A stretch of 5,928 nucleotides of DNA, taken from assembly GCA_027019045.1 (NCBI GenBank), contig JALUXI010000274.1, positions 1 to 5,928 on the forward strand. The letters run 5' to 3'. Within the stretch, counting starts at the first letter, position 1. Each line of letters begins with the position of its first letter. The notes beneath the pieces are model-generated. The model was given only the letters and a program-made list of their open reading frames with translations. It made no database searches and was not told the origin of the DNA. The DNA comes from Piscirickettsiaceae bacterium (GTDB lineage: Bacteria > Pseudomonadota > Gammaproteobacteria > Thiomicrospirales > Thiomicrospiraceae). Made by a program: the position numbers and the translations under genes. Below, piece by piece: positions 1 to 5,744 of this stretch.

Positions 1-642
1 ATCTGTTGAGTGGGCAAAGTTAGTTTTAGTTGTTGGTTTGGGGAGCAGACGAATTAAACTTTCAGCGGGGTTAGAGGCGATAAGCTGCATACCTACCAAA
101 GTATCGAAAACTTGACGGCAATAGGTAGCAGCCTTTTTAGCCGTCTCATATTTACCTTCATCGGTCAGCCGCTGGCAGATATTCAATAAATCAAGCGTGG
201 TGATCTCTGTAACAGGTTTTTTATCCAAGGGTGGGTACAAAACTTTTCTTTGTAAACGGCTTCTCTCTTTCAGGGTAGATGGTGCAAGGTTAAGGGTTTC
301 CAATGTTTGTTCAGCATAATAGGAAAAAGGCTTAAAGCTCGAATGGTGAGGCTGATGAATATCGGGGGTTCGTCCATGAGCAACATCATTCATAGCTTTT
401 TCATGTAGCTCTCTAGCCTCTTTCAGGCTGATGGCTGGATATTTTCCAAGCGTGAGGGTTTTCCGTTTGCCGTAAAGTTTGTAATCATACCGCCACACCT
501 TGTTGCCTGATGTGTACACCATCAGATAAAGCCCGCCACCATCTTGATATTTGGTGTTAGAAAGCTTGCCTTTATTAACCCCCTTATTTGCCTTAAGAGG
601 TTTTGCCGCTTTTATCTTCCTATCTGTGAGCTTCCTGATCAT
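1..642 (-). CDS. Tyrosine recombinase/integrase, DUF4102 type, C-terminus cut by window edge
   Basis: This is the N-terminal 214 codons of a site-specific tyrosine integrase, which would insert and excise a phage, island or integrative element. The first ~90 residues match the arm-DNA-binding DUF4102 domain of P4/CP4-57-like integrases: LTDRKIKAAKP near the start, then DGGGLYLMV (~34-42), KVWRYDYKLYGKRKTLTLGKYPAISLKEARE (in pieces, ~48-78). Residues ~105-200 look like the helical core-binding domain, ending in the typical SNPAESL. The catalytic domain (R, HxxR, Y) would lie beyond base 1 and is not seen, so activity cannot be judged. The ATG at 642 is the chosen start: a stop lies in frame just upstream and a GGGG stretch sits about 6 bases before it. 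It reads away from rpmJ, as intA reads away from ssrA in CP4-57. Whether the gene is intact past the edge is unknown. Confidence 0.93.
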   Translation of the reverse strand, partial: MIRKLTDRKIKAAKPLKANKGVNKGKLSNTKYQDGGGLYLMVYTSGNKVWRYDYKLYGKRKTLTLGKYPAISLKEARELHEKAMNDVAHGRTPDIHQPHHSSFKPFSYYAEQTLETLNLAPSTLKERSRLQRKVLYPPLDKKPVTEITTLDLLNICQRLTDEGKYETAKKAATYCRQVFDTLVGMQLIASNPAESLIRLLPKPTTKTNFAHSTD

Positions 643-658
643 ATTCGCCCCAAATCAA

Positions 659-704
659 CTTACCGTAAAATTTACCGTAAATTTAACAGGATTTGTACGG
701 TAAG
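659..704. repeat. TTACCGTAA repeats, probable integrase arm sites
   Basis: CTTACCGTA (659-667) and TTACCGTAA (672-680) are direct copies 12 bp apart. TACGGTAAG (696-704) is an exact inverted copy of the first. They lie immediately upstream of the integrase start and across its probable promoter. Tyrosine integrases with an N-terminal arm-binding domain bind such short repeated sites beside the attachment core, which is the likely role here. No binding data exist in the sequence itself. Confidence 0.55.
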
Positions 705-708
705 TAAA
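680..708 (-). promoter_or_regulatory. Putative integrase promoter
   Basis: Read on the minus strand, TTTACT (703-708) and TAAATT (680-685) are separated by 17 bases, each matching 4 of 6 consensus positions. Initiation would fall near 673, about 30 bases before the integrase ATG. The promoter is overlapped by the TTACCGTAA-type repeats, so integrase binding there could repress its own gene. This is an inference from overlap only. Confidence 0.4.
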
Positions 709-714
709 GGACAC

Positions 715-773
715 TAACGGAATCTAAAAGAGCGTAAGTTATTGATTTAAAAACCTTAACGGAAGGTAACGGA
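715..773. repeat. Three TAACGGA repeats
   Basis: TAACGGA occurs at 715-721, 757-763 and 767-773, the last two being 10 bp apart, about one helical turn. They lie between the TTACCGTAA repeats and the rpmJ terminator, and share the AACGG/ACGG theme with them. They may be a second set of recombination-protein sites (integrase or excisionase). The attachment core should lie in or near this stretch but cannot be placed without the other end of the element. Confidence 0.4.
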
Positions 774-776
774 TAC

Positions 777-807
777 AAAAAAAGCACCTGATCAGGGTGC
801 CTTTTTT
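777..807 (-). terminator. Rho-independent terminator after rpmJ
   Basis: On the minus strand, GCACC (800-796) pairs with GGTGC (788-784) around a 7-base loop and is followed by seven T residues (783-777). A-rich bases at 802-807 can extend the stem with A-U pairs. It lies 27 bases past the rpmJ stop. The plus strand also has a T run after the stem, so it could work in both directions. It separates rpmJ transcription from the integrase gene. Confidence 0.85.
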
Positions 808-834
808 ATTTCAGCTAGCTTTAAAAGTAGTTAA

Positions 835-960
835 TTACTTTTGGCGTGCTTTGAAACGAGGGTTAGTTTTGTTGATGACATAAACCTTGCCACGACGACG
901 CACGATTTGGCAGTCTTTATGACGATTCTTAGCTGATTTTAGAGACGATAGTACTTTCAT
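835..960 (-). CDS. rpmJ: 50S ribosomal protein L36, type B (zinc-independent)
   Basis: This 41-residue basic protein is a small structural protein of the large ribosomal subunit. The sequence begins MKVLSSLKSAKNRHKDCQIV and continues with RRRGKVYVINKTNPRFKAR, the pattern of the longer type B L36 (E. coli YkgO) rather than the 38-residue zinc-ribbon form. Of the zinc ligands of type A L36 only Cys17 remains; position 30, Cys in YkgO, is Asn here, so zinc binding is not expected. The gene is monocistronic, with its own strong promoter (1033-1061) and terminator (777-807). The Shine-Dalgarno sequence is weak (GGAT well upstream of the ATG). In E. coli the type B copy is Zur-repressed, but I see no clear Zur palindrome here. 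The gene is too short for many gene finders, yet the identity is clear. Confidence 0.97.
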   Translation of the reverse strand: MKVLSSLKSAKNRHKDCQIVRRRGKVYVINKTNPRFKARQK

Positions 961-981
961 ATCTAGATATCCATGGTTAGT

Positions 982-1010
982 AAAGCAAAACAAATGGTAC
1001 CGTTTGCTTT
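982..1010 (-). promoter_or_regulatory. Hairpin in the rpmJ leader
   Basis: AAAGCAAA (982-989) and TTTGCTTT (1003-1010) form a perfect 8-bp inverted repeat with a 13-base loop in the predicted 66-base leader. A second perfect palindrome, ATATCTAGATAT (959-970), covers the first two bases of the start codon region on the minus strand. Both could influence translation or be a protein site; there is no T run, so it is not a terminator. Confidence 0.4.
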
Positions 1011-1032
1011 GGGGTTCAAATTTGAAAGCGGG

Positions 1033-1061
1033 ATTATAGGCATTTCATCTGCTTAAGTCAA
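1033..1061 (-). promoter_or_regulatory. Strong sigma-70 promoter of rpmJ
   Basis: On the minus strand, TTGACT (1056-1061) and a perfect TATAAT (1033-1038) are separated by 17 bases. Transcription would start near 1026, giving a leader of about 66 bases. The -35 box abuts the edge of the 163-bp inverted repeat at 1062, so any upstream activating sequence would be contributed by that repeat. Confidence 0.88.
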
Positions 1062-1224
1062 CCCCAAACCCTCAGATAAAAATTGGATAAAGTGTGCTGC
1101 ACCTTGTCTGCTAGGGGGTTGCAAAAAATCTTAGCTTCACCCATCGGTTAAGCGGGCATTTTTTGTGAGTCCATAGCTGGCAAGGAGTGGGGCGATTTGC
1201 CGATTTCTATCTGAGGATTTGGGG
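1062..1224. repeat. 163-bp imperfect inverted repeat, possible MITE-like element or structured RNA
   Basis: Bases 1062-1086 match the reverse complement of 1200-1224 at 22 of 25 positions. Inside, 1102-1141 pairs with 1146-1185 with 28 Watson-Crick and 6 G-T pairs out of 40, closing on a 4-base loop at 1142-1145. The middle segments (1087-1101 and 1186-1199) do not pair well and form a bubble. The whole stretch therefore folds as one rod. GCTTAA occurs at 1051-1056 and 1225-1230, perhaps a target duplication, though the left copy is 5 bases away from the repeat. No open reading frame of note lies inside. Alternatives are a miniature transposable element of the ERIC/MITE kind or a small RNA gene. 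The G-T pairs favour the plus strand as the RNA, but I see no convincing promoter for it. Confidence 0.6.
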
Positions 1225-1271
1225 GCTTAATAGTGCGTGAAAAGTTGGGGTAAAAAGCGGATGGAGTCCGT

Positions 1272-1277
1272 TATAAT
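1272..1277 (+). promoter_or_regulatory. -10 box of the yoaA-tsaB operon
   Basis: A perfect TATAAT lies 30 bases before the yoaA ATG. No good -35 stands at 16-18 bases upstream; TTGGGG (1245-1250) is 21 bases away. Initiation would be near 1284, leaving a short leader. The promoter is therefore probably weak or helped by another factor. Confidence 0.55.
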
Positions 1278-1307
1278 GCGTGCATTGGTTGGATGATAGG
1301 TTGAGTC

Positions 1308-3257
1308 ATGGTTTCAGAAGCAGTAGAAGAACGCAGTCAAATGGAATTAACGATTGATGAGGTGTTAGGGCCATCGGGTAAATTGGCCGGGTTAATTGAA
1401 GGGTATCAGGCACGGGAAGCTCAATTGGAGATGGCGGAGACGATTGCGCAGACAATTGAGGAAGAGGGATCGTTGCTTGTTGAGGCAGGCACGGGAACAG
1501 GAAAAACTTTTGCCTATCTGGTGCCTGCTTTGCTTTCAGGCAAGACTGTGATGATTTCGACGGCAACCAAAAACTTACAGCAGCAGCTGATGGAAAAAGA
1601 TCTGCCGTTGCTGTTAAAGGTGTTGAAAATTGAGGGCAAGGTGCGTTTGTTGAAAGGGCGGGAGAATTATATCTGCCCACAACGCTTTGAAATTGCACAG
1701 ACCTCTGAGCAGCATAGCCGTGCAGACTGGAAAAAGTTGTCTGATATTCAGGTGTGGATGGAGCAAACTGTTTCAGGTGATCGAGCAGAGTGCGATGCGG
1801 TGGATGAGAATGATCTGATTTGGCGAAAGGTGTGTGCCAAGTTGGAGTTTTGTCAGGCAAATAGTTGTAGTAGTGAGGAGGGCTGTTTTTATCCTAAGGT
1901 GAAACAGCAAGCACAAGAAGCACAGGTGTTGGTGGTGAATCATCATCTATTCTGCGCTGATTTGGCATTACGAGAACAAAATTTCGGCGAGCTGTTACCT
2001 GAAGCAGAGGTGTACATTTTTGATGAGGCACATCAACTCCCCGATATTGCAGCACAGTTTTTGGGCTTTAGCATCAGTCGTGGGCAGTTTGATGAGCTGG
2101 TGCGAGATATCAAAAAGGCACAAAAGCAGGAAGCCGAAGAGATGCAGGAGCTGGTGGATCAAGCGAATGCACTGGATAAAGAAGTGAAGTTGCTGAACGA
2201 AGGGTTTGGCAAATGGGAAAAACGCTGGAACTGGCAGATGTTGGAAGGACTGGCGTCTTTTGAGCCTCAGCTCAATCGTGTTCGCAATCATTTAGAGCAG
2301 TTGAATGAGACTTTAAAAGCGGTGAAAGAACGGGGCAAACAGCTGGCAGCGGTTCAGGTTCGGATAGCAGAGTTGTTGGCACAGATTAAGTTTTGGCAGT
2401 CGCCCGATTCAGATAAGCAGGTACGATGGGCAGAAAGTAGTCAGGGGCGGTTTAAGTTGAATTTGACTCCATTGAGTGTGGCAGGGGCGTTTCAGCAGCA
2501 GCGAGAGATATTGGGTGGTGCGTGGATTTTTACTTCGGCGACGCTGACGGTGAATCACCAGTTTGATTATTTTGCGAATCGATTAGGGCTCAATGATGCG
2601 GATAAATTGGAGCTGCACAGTCCTTTTGATTATGCTGAACAAGGGGTGATTTACCATCCTGTGGGGTTGCCTTCTCCAAATTCGCCCGATTATGTCAAGA
2701 TTTGTTTAAGAGCGATTTGGCCGATTTTAAAGGCAGCAGAAGGGTCGACCTTTTTATTGTTTACCAGCTATCGTGCGTTAAAAGAGGCGGCAGAGATTTT
2801 ATCGCAGCACTGGGAGGGTACTCTGCTTGTGCAGGGAGAGCAGCCTAAGGCGATGCTGCTAGAGACCTTTAGGCAGACTGAGCGAGCGATTTTATTGGGA
2901 ACAAGTAGCTTCTGGGAAGGCGTGGATGTGAAAGGGGAGGCATTGAAGGTGGTGATGATTGATCGTATCCCTTTTATTCCGCCTGATGATCCAGTGGTGC
3001 AGGCGAGAGAGTCTTATTTAAAAGAGAAAGGGCTGAATGGCTTTGTACATTTTCAATTGCCAGAGGCGACCATTGCATTGAAGCAGGGAAGTGGACGGTT
3101 GATTCGAGATGTCACCGACTATGGGGTGTTGGTATTGTGTGATCCGAGATTGTCCACTAAAGGGTATGGTCGTCAAATTCAAAACAGCTTGCCTGATTTT
3201 CCTTGGGTGTATGATTCCGCTCAAGCGATTGCATTTTTAGAGGAGAAAAAAGGGTGA
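1308..3257 (+). CDS. yoaA: Iron-sulfur ATP-dependent DNA helicase YoaA (DinG/XPD family)
   Basis: This 649-residue superfamily 2 helicase unwinds DNA; E. coli YoaA works with the HolC (chi) subunit in repair of stalled forks. Visible motifs are Walker A AGTGTGKT (60-67), DEAH (239-242), TSATLTV in the second RecA domain, TSSFWEGVDV, and motif VI QGSGRLIR (593-600). The iron-sulfur cluster ligands are most likely Cys123, Cys182, Cys187 and Cys193, with the same C-x4-C-x5-C spacing as E. coli YoaA. Alignment by eye to E. coli YoaA (636 residues) runs the full length, including NHHLF, GELLPEAEVYIFDEAHQLPDIA (in pieces) and LTPLSVA. The ATG at 1308 has a weak AGG site 7 bases upstream; the ATG at 1341 would give 638 residues, closer to E. 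coli, but has no clear site. The stop overlaps the tsaB start. No frameshift or missing motif is seen. Confidence 0.95.
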   Translation: MVSEAVEERSQMELTIDEVLGPSGKLAGLIEGYQAREAQLEMAETIAQTIEEEGSLLVEAGTGTGKTFAYLVPALLSGKTVMISTATKNLQQQLMEKDLPLLLKVLKIEGKVRLLKGRENYICPQRFEIAQTSEQHSRADWKKLSDIQVWMEQTVSGDRAECDAVDENDLIWRKVCAKLEFCQANSCSSEEGCFYPKVKQQAQEAQVLVVNHHLFCADLALREQNFGELLPEAEVYIFDEAHQLPDIAAQFLGFSISRGQFDELVRDIKKAQKQEAEEMQELVDQANALDKEVKLLNEGFGKWEKRWNWQMLEGLASFEPQLNRVRNHLEQLNETLKAVKERGKQLAAVQVRIAELLAQIKFWQSPDSDKQVRWAESSQGRFKLNLTPLSVAGAFQQQREILGGAWIFTSATLTVNHQFDYFANRLGLNDADKLELHSPFDYAEQGVIYHPVGLPSPNSPDYVKICLRAIWPILKAAEGSTFLLFTSYRALKEAAEILSQHWEGTLLVQGEQPKAMLLETFRQTERAILLGTSSFWEGVDVKGEALKVVMIDRIPFIPPDDPVVQARESYLKEKGLNGFVHFQLPEATIALKQGSGRLIRDVTDYGVLVLCDPRLSTKGYGRQIQNSLPDFPWVYDSAQAIAFLEEKKG

Positions 3258-3943
3258 AGATTTTAGCAGTAGAGACATCAACCAAGGCGTGTTCTGCGGC
3301 TTTATGGTTGGATGGTGAAGTGGTTGAACAGTTTGAGGTTGCCCCTCAAAAGCACGCTCATCTCATTTTGCCGCAGGTTGAGCAGTGTTTTGCTGAAGCG
3401 GGATTGCCAAAAGGAGAGGTTGATTGTTTAGCTTTTGGAGAAGGCCCTGGTGCTTTCACAGGGGTGCGAATTGCCGCAGGGGTGATTCAGGGGTTGGCAT
3501 TGGGTTGGCAAAAGCCAGTTTTAGCCGTTTCTAGCTTAGAAGCTTTGATGTGGCAAGGCTTTCAGCAGACAGGACAGACGCAGTGGCACGCTTTTTTGGA
3601 TGCCAGAATGAAAGAGGTTTATTGGCAATCAGGTCAGGTTTTGGAGGGAGAGGTACAAAGCAGTCAGGTTGCGTTATGTTCTCCTGAACAGGCTGATTTA
3701 TTGGCAAGCATTCAACAGAAGGATGCCTGGGGGGTTGGCGATATTGTGGATGCTTATCCTGATTTAAGCGCACAATTCGGTGAGCGATGGTTAGATGCAC
3801 TGCCTCGTGCTTCGGCGATTGCAGAAGTGGCTAGCCAGAAATTAGCTAAAGAGGTTGCTTTGGCAAGCCCTGTCACTGAGGAGATTCCTTTGCCAGTTTA
3901 TTTGCGAAACAATGTGGCGGATAAACCGAAATCAAGGGCTTAG
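3254..3943 (+). CDS. tsaB: tRNA t6A biosynthesis protein TsaB
   Basis: TsaB is the ASKHA-fold partner that dimerises with TsaD and, with TsaE and TsaC, makes N6-threonylcarbamoyladenosine at position 37 of ANN-decoding tRNAs in the cytoplasm. The 229 residues match E. coli TsaB (231) throughout: MKILAVETSTKACSAALW at the start, GEGPGAFTGVRI (62-73), DARMKEVYW (116-124) and YLRNNVA (from 216). TsaB lacks the metal-binding HxxxH of TsaD, as expected. The start is GTG at 3254, sharing GTGA with the yoaA stop, with AGGAG 8 bases upstream, so translation is probably coupled to yoaA. The yoaA-tsaB linkage is also found in E. coli. After the stop is a gap of about 150 bases, so the operon probably ends here. 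Confidence 0.96.
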   Translation: MKILAVETSTKACSAALWLDGEVVEQFEVAPQKHAHLILPQVEQCFAEAGLPKGEVDCLAFGEGPGAFTGVRIAAGVIQGLALGWQKPVLAVSSLEALMWQGFQQTGQTQWHAFLDARMKEVYWQSGQVLEGEVQSSQVALCSPEQADLLASIQQKDAWGVGDIVDAYPDLSAQFGERWLDALPRASAIAEVASQKLAKEVALASPVTEEIPLPVYLRNNVADKPKSRA

Positions 3944-3982
3944 AGTCGTGTTGTGGAAGATGACTAATTTTTAATCAGAGTC

Positions 3983-4013
3983 ATAAAGGTGTCAGACTTT
4001 ATTGGCTTTTTTT
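3983..4013 (+). terminator. Weak candidate terminator after tsaB
   Basis: ATAAAG (3983-3988) and CTTTAT (3997-4002) form a 6-bp, AT-rich stem with an 8-base loop, followed after TGGC by seven T residues (4007-4013). The stem is poor in GC, so termination would be partial at best. It is the only candidate in the gap between tsaB and the stress protein gene. Confidence 0.4.
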
Positions 4014-4017
4014 GGTT

Positions 4018-4023
4018 TAATAT
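4018..4023 (+). promoter_or_regulatory. Possible -10 box for the stress protein gene
   Basis: TAATAT lies 69 bases before the ATG at 4093. The hexamer 17 bases upstream (GACTTT, 3995-4000) is a poor -35. If used, the DnaA-like boxes at 4040-4075 fall in the transcribed leader. An alternative is read-through from tsaB. Confidence 0.25.
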
Positions 4024-4039
4024 GAGGCTACACACACAG

Positions 4040-4075
4040 TTATCCACAAAAGATGTGGACAGAAGGTGTGGAGAA
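4040..4075 (+). promoter_or_regulatory. DnaA-box cluster upstream of the stress protein gene
   Basis: TTATCCACA at 4040-4048 is a perfect copy of the strong consensus DnaA box. On the opposite strand, 4067-4075 matches 8 of 9 positions and 4054-4062 matches 7 of 9. TCCACA and TGTGGA (4043-4048, 4054-4059) are also a perfect 6-bp inverted repeat with a 5-base loop, so an RNA hairpin or a different repressor's operator is possible. DnaA acts as a transcription regulator at such sites in several bacteria. Nothing suggests a replication origin, since there is no AT-rich unwinding region or dnaA/dnaN nearby. Confidence 0.5.
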
Positions 4076-4092
4076 GTCAGGAGAATATAAAA

Positions 4093-4551
4093 ATGCATAA
4101 TTATCGAAATATTTTAGTGCCTGTTGATTTTTCAGAACACAGTGAACAAGCCATTGGGCGAGCGGTGAATATGGCCGCACTCTATGGTGCAGAGATTGAA
4201 CTGTTTCATGTGACTGAAGTCCCGACCTATCCTGTGCTGGAGGATGTCGCTGTGACAGGCGTGCCTGGGATTTGGGATGTTGAGCTTACCCAGGAAATTT
4301 TACAGGCAGCGGAAGAGCGGTTGAAAAAGCTGGCTCAAGAGAATGGCGTCAAACCAGAGCATTGTAAGGTGGTGGTGGGTATTCCTTCAGTGGATATTGT
4401 TGACCGTGCTGAAGAGATTGGAGCAGATTTGATTGTCATGGGGCGACACGGCGTGTCGTTTATCGAAAAAATATTGGGGTCAACCACTGATGCAGTTTTG
4501 CATCATGCGAAATGCGATGTGATGACTGTATTTTTAAGAGAGGCGAAGTAG
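4093..4551 (+). CDS. Universal stress protein, UspA family
   Basis: This 152-residue single-domain cytoplasmic protein belongs to the universal stress family, whose members help survival under starvation, oxidative or respiratory stress. It opens with YRNILVPVDFSEHSEQA, including the conserved Asp12, and ends with DLIVMGRHG, then LGSTTDAVLHHAKCDVMTVF. The nucleotide loop normally reads G-2x-G-9x-G(S/T); here G117, G120 and G129-S130 leave only 8 residues in the last interval, so ATP binding is likely but not certain. The ATG at 4093 is chosen over an in-frame GTG at 4066 because AGGAGA sits 8 bases before it and family members begin here. The leader carries DnaA-like boxes. Its stop TAG directly abuts the ATG of the next gene, so both are probably one transcript. 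The exact Usp subgroup cannot be told. Confidence 0.93.
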   Translation: MHNYRNILVPVDFSEHSEQAIGRAVNMAALYGAEIELFHVTEVPTYPVLEDVAVTGVPGIWDVELTQEILQAAEERLKKLAQENGVKPEHCKVVVGIPSVDIVDRAEEIGADLIVMGRHGVSFIEKILGSTTDAVLHHAKCDVMTVFLREAK

Positions 4552-5397
4552 ATGAACCGTCAATTAAAAGCAATATTTTTAGGGTGTTTGATGTTATTTG
4601 CACTGCCCGTATGGGCACATGGCAAACATTTTAAAGTGGGTGAAACGGTTTTTGTCGGTTTTCCAGCGGCAGATATTAAAGATGATGCGTTTATTATTGG
4701 GCTGATAACCAAGGTATTACCAAAGAATCAGTATCGTATCAAAGTGATGGATTATGTGAAAGGGCATGATTACGGGGTTTCTTGTGTCCCTATGGCGGTG
4801 GATGAGCAGGGAGAGGCTTCGGAAGAGAAAGGTTGGGAGATGTGGAGTGATAAGAAACAGCTCACCCAAAATGGTCTAGAGTACAAAGTCAAAGGTAAAA
4901 ATGTGATGCCACTGTCTGAAGGTCAGCATCTATTTATTACCCGTAATAATGTGTATGTCAACTTTGGGCGTTGGCGCTCTAATGCGCCGATGTTGAGTGT
5001 TGATCGATTGGATATTGCTGAAAATGAAGCGCGTTCAGCTGGATTGTCTTCAATGATACCCGCATTTGAAATAGCCAAAAAAGACCGTCAAGCCTATTAT
5101 GAAGGGAATTTTGGTCGTCCTTATTGGCCGCATGAAGCGATTAGTCGGTTGCCAGCGGTGCTTAAAGCGGCACTGCATGAGCTTAATACCCACCCCGAAT
5201 TGAAAAAACAGTGGTATGCCAAGCAACGAGATTGGCAAAAAATCAATCAAGATTCGTATCTTTACTTTATGATGCAGGCACTGACTAAAATCACCAATGA
5301 TGCACAATATACCTTGGATGATGCCGACCTGAGTAAAGCAGATCCAAAGGCTGTGGCAGAAGTGAAGGCGTTGCTTAAGCAGTTAAAAGAGCGGTAA
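4552..5397 (+). CDS. Secreted protein of unknown function
   Basis: I do not recognise this 281-residue protein. Residues 1-22 form a signal peptide: basic MNRQLK, a hydrophobic stretch, then PVWA followed by HGKH, with cleavage likely after Ala22. The mature protein is therefore probably periplasmic. Residues ~27-80 are rich in beta-prone segments (VGETVFVGFP, GLITKVLPKNQYRIKVMDYV) and may form a small SH3-like barrel, which is only an impression. A motif GHDYGVSCVP (71-80) holds the only Cys of the mature chain. The C-terminal third is charged and helical (LHELNTHPELKKQWYAKQRD and the final KALLKQLKER). There is no haem, metal-cluster or enzyme motif. GAGAGG at 4538-4543 gives a ribosome site 8 bases before the ATG, and the gene starts immediately after the stress gene's stop. 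The 3' end faces the cytochrome gene 5 bases away. Confidence 0.85.
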   Translation: MNRQLKAIFLGCLMLFALPVWAHGKHFKVGETVFVGFPAADIKDDAFIIGLITKVLPKNQYRIKVMDYVKGHDYGVSCVPMAVDEQGEASEEKGWEMWSDKKQLTQNGLEYKVKGKNVMPLSEGQHLFITRNNVYVNFGRWRSNAPMLSVDRLDIAENEARSAGLSSMIPAFEIAKKDRQAYYEGNFGRPYWPHEAISRLPAVLKAALHELNTHPELKKQWYAKQRDWQKINQDSYLYFMMQALTKITNDAQYTLDDADLSKADPKAVAEVKALLKQLKER

Positions 5398-5402
5398 AAG
5401 CA

Positions 5403-5711
5403 TTATTTAAAGTGGTAGTAGGTTTGGTTGAGGTAGTCGACAACCGTATCGACTTCATCATCAAACCAACCCACTTTCAGGTTGCTGTCGCAGAGTTTGA
5501 CCTGCTTTTTTAAGTTGCCCAAGCTCTCCATTTTGGTATAACCAGCATGAAAACTCATTACAGAGTGGCAACGCATACAGCGTGCTTGATCCATGAGTTG
5601 TTTTCCAGCATGTAAATTATTTGAATCGGACTGACTGGAAGGTGTCGCCTGGGCGGAATGAAAGGTGAAGGCACTCAGAAGTGCACCTAATAGTAAAAGT
5701 GGATTTTTCAT
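5403..5711 (-). CDS. Small secreted monohaem cytochrome c
   Basis: This 102-residue protein has a signal peptide (MKNPLLLLGALLSAFTFHSAQA, cleavage likely after Ala22) and one haem-attachment motif, CMRCH at 45-49, so it should carry one covalent c-type haem in the periplasm after maturation by the cytochrome c assembly machinery. The mature part is only ~80 residues, typical of small class I-like cytochromes. Met52 and Met61 are candidates for the sixth haem ligand. The C-terminal part (VKLCDSNL, WFDDEVDTVVDYLNQTYYHF) resembles a family of short cytochromes in which Cys74, the WFDDEV region and YLN are conserved, recalled from memory only. GAGG lies 6 bases before the ATG at 5711. It is convergent with the unknown secreted protein gene and has no clear terminator between them. 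The electron partner is not shown in this window. Confidence 0.9.
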   Translation of the reverse strand: MKNPLLLLGALLSAFTFHSAQATPSSQSDSNNLHAGKQLMDQARCMRCHSVMSFHAGYTKMESLGNLKKQVKLCDSNLKVGWFDDEVDTVVDYLNQTYYHFK

Positions 5712-5744
5712 GCGTAGCCTCTTAATGTTTTTCTTAATATTCTA

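Noticed and set aside
1033..1055. Resemblance of GAAATG and TATAAT on the minus strand to a Zur-box half site
   Set aside because: Only the left half resembles the Zur palindrome, spacing is off by a base, and the right half does not match; the TATAAT is explained by the -10 box.
1134..1164. Stem near GCTTCACCC/GGTTAAGC followed by a T run as a plus-strand terminator
   Set aside because: No plus-strand gene precedes it, and the T run pairs with the A run at 1123-1128 within the larger inverted repeat.
640..1300. tRNA or tmRNA gene as integration target
   Set aside because: No cloverleaf, T-loop GGTTCRA pattern in context or CCA end was found on either strand in this stretch.
1306..1860. Long minus-strand open frame inside yoaA
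   Set aside because: It is antisense to a clearly conserved helicase, has no ribosome site and low-complexity composition; the same applies to the minus-strand frames at 1995-2291, 3018-3224, 3531-3800 and 5050-5307.
4040..4075. A replication origin at the DnaA-box cluster
   Set aside because: Only three boxes, no AT-rich unwinding region, and no replication genes nearby.
4552..4590. Lipobox-like FLGC in the signal peptide of the unknown secreted protein
   Set aside because: The Cys lies early in the hydrophobic stretch, which continues for nine more residues to a good signal peptidase I site (VWA); position -3 is Phe, not Leu.
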